Positions 1 through 9,094 of a stretch of DNA of 64,000 bases are shown in pieces (positions within the stretch are counted from its first letter, which is position 1; each line of letters begins with the position of its first letter). The position numbers were made by a program, and so were the translations under genes. Location of the stretch: the NCBI GenBank assembly GCA_964639965.1, contig CAZXGI010000002.1, forward strand, positions 1 through 64,000, in the 5' to 3' direction. The notes under the pieces were generated by a model that searched no databases, had not been told where the DNA came from, and was given only the letters and a program-made list of their open reading frames with translations. Source of the DNA: TMED23 sp964639965 (GTDB lineage: Bacteria > Pseudomonadota > Alphaproteobacteria > Rhodospirillales > UBA2165).

Positions 1-1266
1 ATTCCAATTATAAACTGTGACGATTGCGGAGCCGTTCCAGTTCCTGAAGAATTGCTACCTGTTAAATTACCCGACGACATCTCTTTTGATATCTCTGGCA
101 ACCCACTAGATCACCATCCAACGTGGAAATATGTTGATTGTCCTAAATGCAATAGGCCAAGTTTAAGAGAAACAGATACTTTTGATACCTTTTTTGAATC
201 GTCATGGTATTTTGCAAGGTTTTGCTCGCCCCACTCAAAAAAAGGTCTCGAAAAAAAGGCGGTAGATTATTGGTTGCCAGTAGATCAATACATTGGAGGT
301 GTTGAACATGCCGTTTTACACCTTCTGTATTCCCGGTTTTTTACCAGGGCTTTGGAAAAATGTGGTTATTTAAATTTAAAAGAACCCTTTTCTAAACTAA
401 TGACACAAGGCATGATTTGCCATGAAACCTATCAAGATAAGAAGGGGAATTGGCTTCTGCCAGACGAGGTAATAAAAGCAAAAAAAGGAGAGTTATCTGC
501 TGTTAGTGATGGAGGTGCCGTAAGGAAGGGGCGGTCGGAAAAAATGAGTAAATCAAAAAAAAATGTTGTGGATCCCGCCGTTATAATTTCGGAATATGGT
601 GCCGATACGGCCCGTTTATTCATGCTCTCGGATAGCCCCCCCGATCGGGACCTCGACTGGACTGAATCTGGTATAGAAGGCGCCTGGCGGTTTATTAACC
701 GTTTATGGAGGATGGTATCGGAGCCACGAATATCCATCGAAAAAGCCAATTTGGGGGTTCCAAAAAACCTTAACAATGAGATGACAATTGCGCGTCAGGC
801 GATACATCAAACAATTTATCATGTCAGCGGTGATATAGAGAAATTTCATTTCAACAAAGCAATTGCAAGGATAAGGGAATTAGTCAATAAATTGGACAGT
901 CTGGATGGAAAAAATAAAAACGCCCCCTGGGTATATAGAGAGGGGATTGAAACGGTAATTCGCTTAATAGCGCCCATTGTTCCACATATCGCCGAGGAAA
1001 TGTGGTGCGATCTCGGTCACAATAAAATGGTCACTGAAACCGCCTGGCCCGACCATGATGAAGCTCTTTTAATTGAAAATAAAGTGACTGTAGGTGTTCA
1101 GGTTAACGGCAAAATGAGGGGAACAGTTGATTTACCAACGGACTGTGATCAACAAACAGCAGAAAGTTTTGGTTTAAAACTAGAACCTGTTATAAAAGCA
1201 ATTGGAAACAATGAAATTCAGAAAATTATATTTGTCCCCAATAGGATATTGAATGTTGTTTTATAG
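1..1266 (+). CDS. leuS: Leucyl-tRNA synthetase, C-terminal part
   Basis: This charges tRNA-Leu with leucine in the cytoplasm. The frame is open from base 1, so the N-terminal catalytic half and most of the editing domain lie outside the window. Seen: the KMSKS loop at 541-555, a DCPKC zinc-type motif near codon 48 followed by an SSWYF stretch, and the helical anticodon-binding domain ending in the LeuS C-terminal domain (VGVQVNGKMRG). About 421 residues are present of a usual 850-870. The end overlaps the start of lptE by 14 bases, which suggests translational coupling. Identification is firm. Confidence 0.97.
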   Translation: MPIINCDDCGAVPVPEELLPVKLPDDISFDISGNPLDHHPTWKYVDCPKCNRPSLRETDTFDTFFESSWYFARFCSPHSKKGLEKKAVDYWLPVDQYIGGVEHAVLHLLYSRFFTRALEKCGYLNLKEPFSKLMTQGMICHETYQDKKGNWLLPDEVIKAKKGELSAVSDGGAVRKGRSEKMSKSKKNVVDPAVIISEYGADTARLFMLSDSPPDRDLDWTESGIEGAWRFINRLWRMVSEPRISIEKANLGVPKNLNNEMTIARQAIHQTIYHVSGDIEKFHFNKAIARIRELVNKLDSLDGKNKNAPWVYREGIETVIRLIAPIVPHIAEEMWCDLGHNKMVTETAWPDHDEALLIENKVTVGVQVNGKMRGTVDLPTDCDQQTAESFGLKLEPVIKAIGNNEIQKIIFVPNRILNVVL

Positions 1267-1774
1267 AAATTTTGGCATACTTCTAAGTCTTTTGGTTATT
1301 TCCGGATGCGGTTTTGAACCAATCTTTAAAACCGTGGGTATGCGTGAAACCAATAATGAATTGAGATATATTGAAATTAAGCCGATTGAAAATCGAATAG
1401 GTCAAAAGTTAAGAAACCACCTTGTTCAAGATATAATGCCGCTAGGTAGGAGGAGGGATGTTAAATACACATTGAATGTAACCTTGACGGAATCCAAGGC
1501 AAACCTAGCTATTAAAAAGTCAGAAATTGCAACGAGAGCTAATCTAATCTTTTTTGCAAATTACACGCTTACGCTAAAATCAAACGGACGAAAACTAACG
1601 TCGGGTGGGAGCCGTATGGTCACGAGTTATAATATTTTAACAGAAGCATTTGGAACACAGATAGCCGAAAAAGATGCCCGCAACCGTGCTGTTAGAGAAA
1701 TTAGTGCAGATATTGCCAGTAAAATAATAGTTTATTTTAATATGGTAAAAAAAAATAGCGTTAAAATCGGTTGA
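1253..1774 (+). CDS. lptE: LPS assembly lipoprotein LptE
   Basis: This is the outer-membrane lipoprotein that plugs LptD in the lipopolysaccharide export machine. Seen: a hydrophobic signal peptide with lipobox ISGC (lipidated Cys19), followed by GFEPIF, and a length of 173 residues, usual for the family. The body is too divergent for motif proof. The assignment also rests on position: leuS-lptE-holA is a conserved order in alphaproteobacteria. It overlaps leuS by 14 bases and the holA start by 4 bases (TTGA), so the three are probably one operon. Confidence 0.88.
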   Translation: MLFYRNFGILLSLLVISGCGFEPIFKTVGMRETNNELRYIEIKPIENRIGQKLRNHLVQDIMPLGRRRDVKYTLNVTLTESKANLAIKKSEIATRANLIFFANYTLTLKSNGRKLTSGGSRMVTSYNILTEAFGTQIAEKDARNRAVREISADIASKIIVYFNMVKKNSVKIG

Positions 1775-2787
1775 AATTTAGCAGGAAACAAGTTGCCGCT
1801 TATTTGGAAAAGCCGGATCCAAAAATAAGGCTTGTATTGTTTTACGGTCCGGACCAAGGCCTAACCAGCAAAAGATCCGACAACCTAATTAAAGCCAAGA
1901 TTAAAGACTTAAATGATCCCTTCCTTATCGGCTATTTGACGGGAAGGGAAATTAAAAAGGAGCCTGAGCGCCTAAGAGATGAGGTGGCTGCACAATCGCT
2001 TGTTGGGGGCGAAAGAGTAGTTCACATTAAACTCGGCAATGAAGACATTTCAAAGGTTCTTTCCGAATGTCTAGAAACAGATAATAGTTCCATAATTATT
2101 ATAGCATCTGGTGATTTAAGCTCAAAATCGCCTGTGCGAAAACTCGTTGAAAAGAACAAGAATGCCGCAGCTATACCGGCGTATTTAGACACCTCCGACG
2201 GGCTTGATAAATTAATCGCAACAAAAATTCAAGAAGCGGGCATGACGATTGATTTCAAAGCAAAAGATTATTTAATTAATAACCTGGGTTCCGATAGAAT
2301 GATTTCTATATCAGAGTTAGATAAATTATTAACCTATATGGGCCCCCAAAACGAGATAAAATTAAATGATGTTATCGCAATTATTGGCGATAATGGGGCA
2401 TTTTCGATTGATAAGATTATCTATCCCGTTGCAAATGGTGACCATCAGGAGGTCGAACGCAATTTATCAAGGGCTTTGGATGAAGGGCAAACGGCAATAG
2501 CAATTTTAAGGGCCACAATCCGTCATTTTCAGAAATTACATCTTGCCTTGGGTTATATGGAAGAGGGTAAAAAACCGGTCGATGCTATTAAAAATATTAA
2601 ACCACCAATAATGTATTTATTTAACGATCAGTTTCTCAAACAACTCCAAAAATGGTCCATTGGTAAAGTTAACCGGGCATTATCTTTATTGTCAGAAGCT
2701 GAAATTGCCTGTAAGTCAACAGGTTTGCCCGCTAACGCCATCTGCGGTAGAATTTTGATGCGATTATCTCAGGCAGTCAAAAAATAG
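1771..2787 (+). CDS. holA: DNA polymerase III subunit delta
   Basis: This is the clamp-loader subunit that opens the beta sliding clamp. The 338-residue protein has the family layout: an N-terminal FYGPDQGL motif (a degenerate nucleotide-binding loop), a central helical part and a C-terminal collar domain with RATIRHFQKLH. The start is TTG at 1771, overlapping the lptE stop as TTGA. It ends 112 bases before the convergent parB gene. Length and order after lptE are as expected. Confidence 0.93.
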   Translation: MKFSRKQVAAYLEKPDPKIRLVLFYGPDQGLTSKRSDNLIKAKIKDLNDPFLIGYLTGREIKKEPERLRDEVAAQSLVGGERVVHIKLGNEDISKVLSECLETDNSSIIIIASGDLSSKSPVRKLVEKNKNAAAIPAYLDTSDGLDKLIATKIQEAGMTIDFKAKDYLINNLGSDRMISISELDKLLTYMGPQNEIKLNDVIAIIGDNGAFSIDKIIYPVANGDHQEVERNLSRALDEGQTAIAILRATIRHFQKLHLALGYMEEGKKPVDAIKNIKPPIMYLFNDQFLKQLQKWSIGKVNRALSLLSEAEIACKSTGLPANAICGRILMRLSQAVKK

Positions 2788-2829
2788 AATTTTATTTCTA
2801 TGTTTGGAACCCAAAATTTTTTCCGTTAT

Positions 2830-2868
2830 TTATACCCCCGGATTATACCCCCGGATTATACCCCCGAT
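2830..2868. repeat. Three tandem copies of a 13-bp unit
   Basis: The unit TTATACCCCCGGA occurs at 2830-2842 and 2843-2855, with a near-copy (last bases GAT) at 2856-2868. It lies in the 112-base gap between the convergent holA and parB genes. The C5 runs stand out in an AT-rich genome. No hairpin followed by a T run is evident, so it is not an obvious terminator. Function unknown. Confidence 0.85.
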
Positions 2869-2899
2869 CGCCTTCTGATTCACCAACGTTTCTAGCGTT

Positions 2900-3823
2900 T
2901 TAGCGTCTGCCGTGCTTTCCGTCACTTAGGCGATGTAAAACACCGTCCAATTGTTCCAAGGTTTTATAGTTTATTTTTAAATCACCACCACTAATATTAA
3001 AGTTGATTTCCACATTTAAACCTAAAAAATTTGTCAGATCTTTCTCAAGTGATAAAATATTTGGATCCTTAGCTAAAACAGATGAGCTGTTTTTCCTTGA
3101 ATCACCTCCATCTTTTCGATCAAGCGTTTTGCACAATTGCTCCGTTTGGCGAACGCTTAAACCGCGGCTAATAACTTTTTTAGCAATGCCAACGGGATCC
3201 TCAACATTCAATAATGCGCGGGCATGACCTGCTGTCAAATCTCCCAGACGCAACATATCTTTGATGGGACCCGGTAAGTTTAAAAGTCGCATCAGATTAC
3301 TTACGTATGGCCGGCTTTTTCCCAGAATCTTGGCAATTTCATCTTGAGAATGATTAAAGTCATCAACCAACCTTCTATAGCCTTCAGCCTCCTCCAAAGG
3401 TGAAAGATTTTCTCGCTGAAGATTTTCCACCAAACCAATCTCAAGCGCCTGAACATCAGAAAAGTCTCTTAATAAAATTGGCACCTCATGCAGTTGGGCC
3501 ATCTGTGCGGCACGCCAGCGCCGTTCACCCGCAACGATTTCATAACTTCCCGGGTTTTCAGGGTGTTTACGAACTAAAATAGGCTGTAAAACACCGTGAA
3601 TCTTTATTGATTCCGCTAACTCCTTGATTTCAGGTTGACTGAAAATCTGGCGCGGCTGTAAACGCCCCGGATAAATCTTTTCAATCGCAGATATCTGTTC
3701 GACTTTTCCAATAGGATCTTTAGACGCTAGTTTCTGGTCAGAACCGCCTAAAATAGCGGTTTCACTGCTCCCAAGAAGCGCCGAAAGCCCTTTGCCCAAT
3801 TTTTTCTTAGTGGGATTTTTCAT
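2900..3823 (-). CDS. parB: Chromosome partitioning protein ParB
   Basis: ParB binds parS sites near the origin, spreads as a CTP-dependent clamp, and works with ParA to segregate the replicated origins. The 307-residue protein has an N-terminal LGKGLSALLG (ParA-contacting) segment at 9-18, the CTP-binding box with GERRWRAAQ at 99-107, ENLQRENLSP at about 133-142, a helix-turn-helix near 160-180 and a C-terminal dimerisation domain. Its ATG lies inside the end of parA (17-base overlap), so the two are co-translated. Closeness to the proposed origin about 10 kb away fits its role. Confidence 0.97.
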   Translation of the reverse strand: MKNPTKKKLGKGLSALLGSSETAILGGSDQKLASKDPIGKVEQISAIEKIYPGRLQPRQIFSQPEIKELAESIKIHGVLQPILVRKHPENPGSYEIVAGERRWRAAQMAQLHEVPILLRDFSDVQALEIGLVENLQRENLSPLEEAEGYRRLVDDFNHSQDEIAKILGKSRPYVSNLMRLLNLPGPIKDMLRLGDLTAGHARALLNVEDPVGIAKKVISRGLSVRQTEQLCKTLDRKDGGDSRKNSSSVLAKDPNILSLEKDLTNFLGLNVEINFNISGGDLKINYKTLEQLDGVLHRLSDGKHGRR

Positions 3824-4670
3824 TATTTAGATTACTCACAATCTTTTCACGTTTCAACACTTCGCTAGCAAGGTGAATATATGCCTGGGAACCAGCACAG
3901 CCAACGTCATAAAGAAGAACTGGCTTACCATATGATGGGGCTTCAGAGACCCTAACATTGCGCGGAATTACTGTATCATATACAATTGCTCCAAAAAAAT
4001 CTCTTACATCAGATGCAACCGCATCAGATAAATTATTTCGACTATCAAACATTGTAAGAACGATACCCTGAATCTCAAGCCCAGGATTGTATGAGGTCTT
4101 AATCCGTTCAATTGTACGAACAAGATGGCTCAAACCTTCCAGAGCAAAAAACTCACACTGTAATGGCACCAAAACAGCATGCGCTGCATTTAAGGCATTA
4201 ACCGTCAGCAAACCAAGAGCCGGCGGGCAATCAATAAAAATATAATCGTAATTACCCGCATCACCCAACAACGCAGACTTTAGCCGAAACAGCCGATTTT
4301 CAACCTCAATAAGCTCAATTTCAGCACCCGACAAATCCACACCCGATGACACAACTGAGAGCCCCGGAACCTGCGTATCCAAAATTGCAGCTGCGAAGGG
4401 CGCCTCACCAATCATAACATGGTAGGCGTTGGTTTGCCTTTCCGACTGCTCAACCCCCAAACCTGTACTCGCATTGCCCTGAGGATCCAGGTCTAGCACC
4501 AAAACACGCTTCCCTACCGCAGCAAGCGCAGTCGCAAGATTAATTGTGGTTGTTGTTTTACCAACCCCACCCTTTTGATTTGCAATCGCTATTATCCGCG
4601 CCTCTAGACTTGGATCTGTTTCCATCCCAACGTCTTGAGGCTGTTCCGTACTCTTGCCATTATTGATCAC
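3807..4670 (-). CDS. parA: Chromosome partitioning ATPase ParA
   Basis: This is a deviant Walker ATPase that forms a nucleoid-bound gradient pulling ParB-parS complexes. Seen: the deviant Walker A KGGVGKTT at residues 33-40, DLDPQGNAS (switch I), and FIDCPPALG (Walker B). Start is uncertain: the longest frame begins with GTG at 4670, overlapping the rsmG stop by 11 bases; an internal ATG at 4625 (METDPSLEAR) would give a 272-residue protein closer to the usual length. It is followed by parB with overlap. Confidence 0.96.
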   Translation of the reverse strand: MINNGKSTEQPQDVGMETDPSLEARIIAIANQKGGVGKTTTTINLATALAAVGKRVLVLDLDPQGNASTGLGVEQSERQTNAYHVMIGEAPFAAAILDTQVPGLSVVSSGVDLSGAEIELIEVENRLFRLKSALLGDAGNYDYIFIDCPPALGLLTVNALNAAHAVLVPLQCEFFALEGLSHLVRTIERIKTSYNPGLEIQGIVLTMFDSRNNLSDAVASDVRDFFGAIVYDTVIPRNVRVSEAPSYGKPVLLYDVGCAGSQAYIHLASEVLKREKIVSNLNNEKSH

Positions 4671-4975
4671 AGGGCAATAAATTCCATATTTCTAACAAAA
4701 CACCAAAGCCTCGCTTCATATTGATAGGCTGGTCTGTTTTTGACCGGTGAACTTGAAAATCCATACTCCACTTTTTTTGTGATCTGGTCAATTCATGTTC
4801 GTAATTTTTACCTTTTAAAAACAAACACCGGCCGCCACTCGACAAAAGAGGGTAACTTAAAGCAAACAGGGTCTCCAACGGCGCAACCGCTCGCGACGTC
4901 ACGTAATATGACGACCCCAAAACCGGGTATTCTTCAACACGTCCATTAAAAATCTTCGCATCACAAGCTGTCTGC
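4660..4975 (-). CDS. rsmG: 16S rRNA G527 methyltransferase RsmG, C-terminal part
   Basis: RsmG (GidB) methylates N7 of G527 in 16S rRNA using S-adenosylmethionine. Only about 105 C-terminal residues are present; the start and SAM-binding core are lost in the N run at 4976-5075. Seen: VTSRAVAPLETLFALSYPLL and a CLFLKGKNYEHEL stretch, both typical of the family. Downstream it overlaps the longest parA frame. The order mnmG-rsmG-parA-parB supports the call. Confidence 0.92.
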
Positions 4976-5075
4976 NNNNNNNNNNNNNNNNNNNNNNNNN
5001 NNNNNNNNNNNNNNNNNNNNNNNNNNNNNNNNNNNNNNNNNNNNNNNNNNNNNNNNNNNNNNNNNNNNNNNNNNN
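4976..5075. other. Assembly gap of 100 N
   Basis: This is a placeholder run. It hides the N-terminal half of rsmG and the rsmG-mnmG junction. The true size must be several hundred bases, because RsmG is normally about 200 residues. Confidence 0.98.
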
Positions 5076-5080
5076 CGAGC

Positions 5081-6964
5081 CTAGGCCGCATCTCTTGCCT
5101 TCCGGCGCACAAACCCAAGTAGCGCCGTCAATGCGGCCGGGGTAACTCCAGAAATCCGAGCTGCAGCTCCCAATGTTTCCGGGCGTGAAGACATAAATTT
5201 GGTTTTAATTTCATTCGAAAGACCTCCAACTTTATCAAAGTCTATATCATCCGGGATCAATAAAGATTCATCTTTTCTAAATGCCCGAATATCAGCTTCC
5301 TGGCGATCCATATACCCAGAATAATGGCCCATAATTTCTATTTGTTCGGCAACAGGTTCAGATAGACCGGCCATTTCTGGCCAAATCTTGGTGACCAGTG
5401 CAAGATCAACATCTGGGTAACCGAGAACATCTAGTACGTTGCGTCGAATTCCATCCTTGTTTATTTTGATACCAAATTTACCTAATTCGTTTGGGGTTTT
5501 GTTCAATGATATTGCTAATTCGACCGCCCGGTTGATATTGGTCATTTTCTTTTCAAAAGTCGTCTTTCGGTTTGAGGTCACACAACCTACTTTGATGCCT
5601 TTAGACGTGAGCCGTTGATCTGCATTGTCAGCCCGCAACTGCAATCGATATTCAGCACGGGAGGTGAACATGCGATAAGGTTCTGTCGTCCCAAGTGTAA
5701 CCAAATCGTCGATAAGCACACCTATATAGGCATCTGCACGATCAATCTCCATGGGGGGCCTGTTTTGAGCTGCTAGAGCAGCATTAACCCCTGCGAAAAC
5801 GCCTTGGGCACCAGCTTCCTCGTAACCCGTCGTTCCATTAATTTGACCGGCTAGATAAAGACCGGAAATTCGTCTGGTTTCCAAGGTCGATTTAAGTTCT
5901 CGAGGGTCAATATAATCATATTCAATCGCATAGCCGGGCTGTATCATGGATGCGTGCTTAAGACCGGGAATAGTTTTTAACATTTCGAGTTGTACTTGCT
6001 TAGGCAACGATGTCGAAATTCCGTTTGGATATACAACATCACTATCCAGCCCTTCAGGTTCAAGGAATATTTGATGCCGTTTTCGGTCAGCAAACCGGAC
6101 AACCTTATCTTCGATTGACGGACAATACCTTGGCCCGGCACTCTTAATTTGTCCTGAATACATGGGCGAACGGTTCAAATTCGTATTGATCAACGCGTGG
6201 GTATCGGGTGTTGTTTCTGTTATAAAACAAGATATCTGGCGAGTTGTTATCTTTTCAGTTAAGAATGAAAACGGTTGGGGATATGTATCACCAGGCTGCT
6301 CGACCAAAATATCCCAATCAATTGTTTTTCCATCCAAACGGGGTGGTGTGCCGGTTTTTAAGCGGCCCAAATTAAATCCTTTGCTTTGAAATACTGAAGA
6401 TAGTCCTACAGACGGTCGCTCATTAATGCGCCCTGCCGGAATTTTTTCTTCGCCAATGTGGATCACACCTCTTAAAAATGTGCCCGTGGTTATAATAATT
6501 TTTGAAGAAAAAACGTTCTCACCATTCAACGTCTTCAATCCTATTAATTTACCTTCATTATCAAACAAAAGCTCTTCAGCTGATCCAGCGTGCATTATCA
6601 AGTTTTTTTGCGCAGATAATAACTTGAATACGTTTTTGCGATAGAGCTTGCGATCTGCCTGCGCCCGCGGACCCCTAACGGCTGGACCTTTCTTTTGATT
6701 TAAAACTCGGAACTGAATGCCGCTTTTATCAATTGCCTTTCCCATAATGCCATCAAGAGCATCAATCTCTCGGACCAATTGACCCTTTGCCAATCCTCCA
6801 ATTGCGGGATTACACGACATTTCGCCAATAGTTTCTAATGAATTTGTTAGCAGTAGTGTTTCAGCCCCCACACGAGCTGCCGCTGCCGCCGCTTCAGTTC
6901 CAGCGTGCCCACCACCAATAACAATCACATCAAAGTTCTTATTGAGTTTATTTTCAATATCCAT
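5081..6964 (-). CDS. mnmG: tRNA uridine-34 modification enzyme MnmG (GidA)
   Basis: This FAD-dependent enzyme partners with MnmE to install the carboxymethylaminomethyl group at U34 of certain tRNAs. The 627-residue length is usual. Seen: the FAD-binding GGGHAG at residues 17-22, CNPAIGGLAKGQLVREIDALDG, RGPRAQADR, GQINGTTGYEEAGAQG, and the helical C-terminal domain ending LLGFVRRKARDAA. It lies downstream of its partner gene mnmE on the same strand, with a 163-base gap holding nothing recognisable. Confidence 0.98.
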   Translation of the reverse strand: MDIENKLNKNFDVIVIGGGHAGTEAAAAAARVGAETLLLTNSLETIGEMSCNPAIGGLAKGQLVREIDALDGIMGKAIDKSGIQFRVLNQKKGPAVRGPRAQADRKLYRKNVFKLLSAQKNLIMHAGSAEELLFDNEGKLIGLKTLNGENVFSSKIIITTGTFLRGVIHIGEEKIPAGRINERPSVGLSSVFQSKGFNLGRLKTGTPPRLDGKTIDWDILVEQPGDTYPQPFSFLTEKITTRQISCFITETTPDTHALINTNLNRSPMYSGQIKSAGPRYCPSIEDKVVRFADRKRHQIFLEPEGLDSDVVYPNGISTSLPKQVQLEMLKTIPGLKHASMIQPGYAIEYDYIDPRELKSTLETRRISGLYLAGQINGTTGYEEAGAQGVFAGVNAALAAQNRPPMEIDRADAYIGVLIDDLVTLGTTEPYRMFTSRAEYRLQLRADNADQRLTSKGIKVGCVTSNRKTTFEKKMTNINRAVELAISLNKTPNELGKFGIKINKDGIRRNVLDVLGYPDVDLALVTKIWPEMAGLSEPVAEQIEIMGHYSGYMDRQEADIRAFRKDESLLIPDDIDFDKVGGLSNEIKTKFMSSRPETLGAAARISGVTPAALTALLGFVRRKARDAA

Positions 6965-7127
6965 CGAACGGGAATTTACGGGGCATCAGGCATTAAGTCA
7001 ATTAGGGAAGCTCTCTTTCGTAAACCACTCTGAAAAATCGAATTAAACATCTGGCTTTACTTCGATATGCTAACTACCATTTTGGCCAGACAAGCTAACC
7101 TGAGTTGTTTTAACTAAATAATAACAC

Positions 7128-8459
7128 CTATTTTCCAATACAAAATTCTCTAAAAATAACGTCCAAAACCTCCTCTACATCAACACTTCCAGTAATTCGA
7201 CCTAAAGATCTTGCTGCAAGCCTAAGGTCTTCCGCTTTTAATTCAGTGGCTGCTTCAGCCTTCTGAAAACGCTCAAGGCTGCTAATACAATCTTCTAGTG
7301 CCCTCCTGTGACGACTGCGCGTTGGGCCAGGTTCCGAAGAATAATGACACCTTAAAAATACTTCTTTTTTCAAAGATTCTAACAACGAACCCACGCCCGC
7401 GCCTGTTTTAGATGAAATAGCAAGATAATCTTTAGTCTTATCACTAATCAAATCAGATTTGTTAACAACTGCAATTGTGTTTTCATCAATTAAGGCGGCC
7501 GTTTTAGCATCTCTTTCTGGCCAAATCGCGCCATCAAACACGGCAAGTTTAAGGTCTGACTGTCTTGCGCGTTGCTCCGCACGACGAACACCCTCTGATT
7601 CAATATCATCGCTAGCCTCGCGAAGTCCAGCCGTATCAGCTATTATTACTGGATAACCATCAAGTTCAAGATAAATTTCGATAACATCCCTTGTCGTGCC
7701 CTCTTTTTCGGAAACAATTGCGACTTCACGTTGAGACAACCGATTAAGCAAACTAGATTTACCAGAATTTGGCGGGCCAACAATAGCGATATATAGCCCT
7801 GCCCTTAAAACTTCACCTCGTTTGTTATCATTCAAATGGTTAACTATTTCCCTTTTAATATCAGAAATCGTTTTGCTAACCTGTTTTTTTAAACCGGTGG
7901 GAAGATCTTCATCAGAAAAATCAATCTCAGCTTCAAAAAGCGCAATTGCGCTGATAAGCCTAGTTCGCCATCCGTCATAAATAAGGCTGAGGTCTCCCTG
8001 TAATTGACGCTGTGCTTGGCGTCTTTGAGCTTCTGTTTCGGCATTAATAAGATCGGCCAAACCTTCTGCTGCTGTTAGATCGAGTTTGTCATTATCAAAA
8101 GCTCGACGCGTAAACTCCCCCGGTTCTGCAATTCTGCAATCCTGAATTAAATTTAGTGCTTCGGTAATACCCGCAATAACAGCGCGACCTCCATGGACAT
8201 GCAATTCAACGACATCCTCGCCAGTGAAACTCGCAGGAGCAGGAAAATAAATAGCCAGGCCTTCATCTAACAATTCATCCGTTTCTGGAGAATAAATCTT
8301 GGTACGTGTAGCGCATCGGGGAATAATATTCGTTTTTTTTGATAAGATCTTGTATGCGTGTAGAGCAAATCGTCCTGAAACTCTAAAAATTGCTATGCCT
8401 GCCTTGCCTGAACCGCTAGCCAACGCAAAAATTGTTTGATCACTTTCCTGGATATTCAT
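7128..8459 (-). CDS. mnmE: tRNA modification GTPase MnmE
   Basis: This potassium-dependent GTPase works with MnmG on wobble uridines. Seen: an N-terminal tetrahydrofolate-binding domain (FALASGSGKAGIAIFRVSG), an inserted G domain with G1 GPPNSGKS at about 228-235, G3 DTAGLR, G4 NKSD, and the C-terminal CIGK motif whose Cys is conserved. I place the start at ATG 8459 (MNIQESDQTIFA), giving 443 residues; the frame extends 8 codons upstream to 8483 without family support. Confidence 0.97.
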   Translation of the reverse strand: MNIQESDQTIFALASGSGKAGIAIFRVSGRFALHAYKILSKKTNIIPRCATRTKIYSPETDELLDEGLAIYFPAPASFTGEDVVELHVHGGRAVIAGITEALNLIQDCRIAEPGEFTRRAFDNDKLDLTAAEGLADLINAETEAQRRQAQRQLQGDLSLIYDGWRTRLISAIALFEAEIDFSDEDLPTGLKKQVSKTISDIKREIVNHLNDNKRGEVLRAGLYIAIVGPPNSGKSSLLNRLSQREVAIVSEKEGTTRDVIEIYLELDGYPVIIADTAGLREASDDIESEGVRRAEQRARQSDLKLAVFDGAIWPERDAKTAALIDENTIAVVNKSDLISDKTKDYLAISSKTGAGVGSLLESLKKEVFLRCHYSSEPGPTRSRHRRALEDCISSLERFQKAEAATELKAEDLRLAARSLGRITGSVDVEEVLDVIFREFCIGK

Positions 8460-8600
8460 AGAGGTATGATATAAGCAGATCAAAGGAGGGTGTCACGTTC
8501 TTTAATGTGATATCGCACCGGATCTAAAACATGTTTTATGGAATTAGTATTCAATATCAATGACCCCAGAATGATAAACGGCCAAATCAAATTAATTTTA

Positions 8601-8700
8601 NNNNNNNNNNNNNNNNNNNNNNNNNNNNNNNNNNNNNNNNNNNNNNNNNNNNNNNNNNNNNNNNNNNNNNNNNNNNNNNNNNNNNNNNNNNNNNNNNNNN
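8601..8700. other. Assembly gap of 100 N
   Basis: This placeholder run removes the 5' end of the ogt-like gene. The 140 bases before it (8460-8600) contain an open ATG frame from 8538 that runs into the gap. I cannot tell whether that is the true N-terminus of the same gene. Confidence 0.98.
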
Positions 8701-8701
8701 A

Positions 8702-9070
8702 AATTATTCTGAAAGCCCAATTCTAAACGATGCCCGGCACCAACTTACAGAATATTTGGATAAAAAACGAACAAAATTTACAATTCCCTTAAATCCATCC
8801 GGGACGGTTTTTGAGAAAGCCGTTTGGAACAAGATTTCGACTATACCCCACGGTACCACAAATACATACGGTGAAGTAGCCAATAATTTGAACACAGCAC
8901 CCCGTGCAATCGGCAATGCTTGTGGTAAAAACCCTATACCCATATTCATCCCGTGTCATCGCGTAGTAGGAAAAAATAATAAACTAACAGGTTTTTCAGG
9001 GGGATCCGGAATTGAAACGAAAGAAACCTTGATTCTTCTCGAAAGGCCAGTCAAAAATATGCTCAAATAA
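8702..9070 (+). CDS. ogt: Methylated-DNA-protein cysteine methyltransferase, C-terminal part
   Basis: This suicide repair protein moves the alkyl group from O6-alkylguanine to its own cysteine. The frame is open from the gap edge. Seen: FEKAVWNKISTIPHGTTNTYGEVA (DNA-recognition helix region), RAIGNACGKNPIPIFIPCHRVV with the active-site PCHRV, then LTGFSGGSGIETKETLILLE. About 122 residues remain of about 160-170. The symbol ogt is by family only, since the N-terminal part that would separate variants is missing. It is followed by the quinone oxidoreductase gene on the same strand. Confidence 0.93.
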   Translation, partial: NYSESPILNDARHQLTEYLDKKRTKFTIPLNPSGTVFEKAVWNKISTIPHGTTNTYGEVANNLNTAPRAIGNACGKNPIPIFIPCHRVVGKNNKLTGFSGGSGIETKETLILLERPVKNMLK

Positions 9071-9094
9071 ATCTGCATGAAACAAGGGGAAAAA

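Noticed and set aside
3841..3860. parS-like half site TTTCACGTTTC in the end of parA
   Set aside because: Only one half resembles parS (GTTTCACGTGAAAC); the second half does not match and it lies in coding sequence. CACGTG-containing sites near 18189 and 47804 also fail in the flanks.
8538..8600. ATG frame entering the gap before the ogt-like gene
   Set aside because: Twenty-one codons with no family match; it cannot be joined to the ogt frame across a gap of unknown size.
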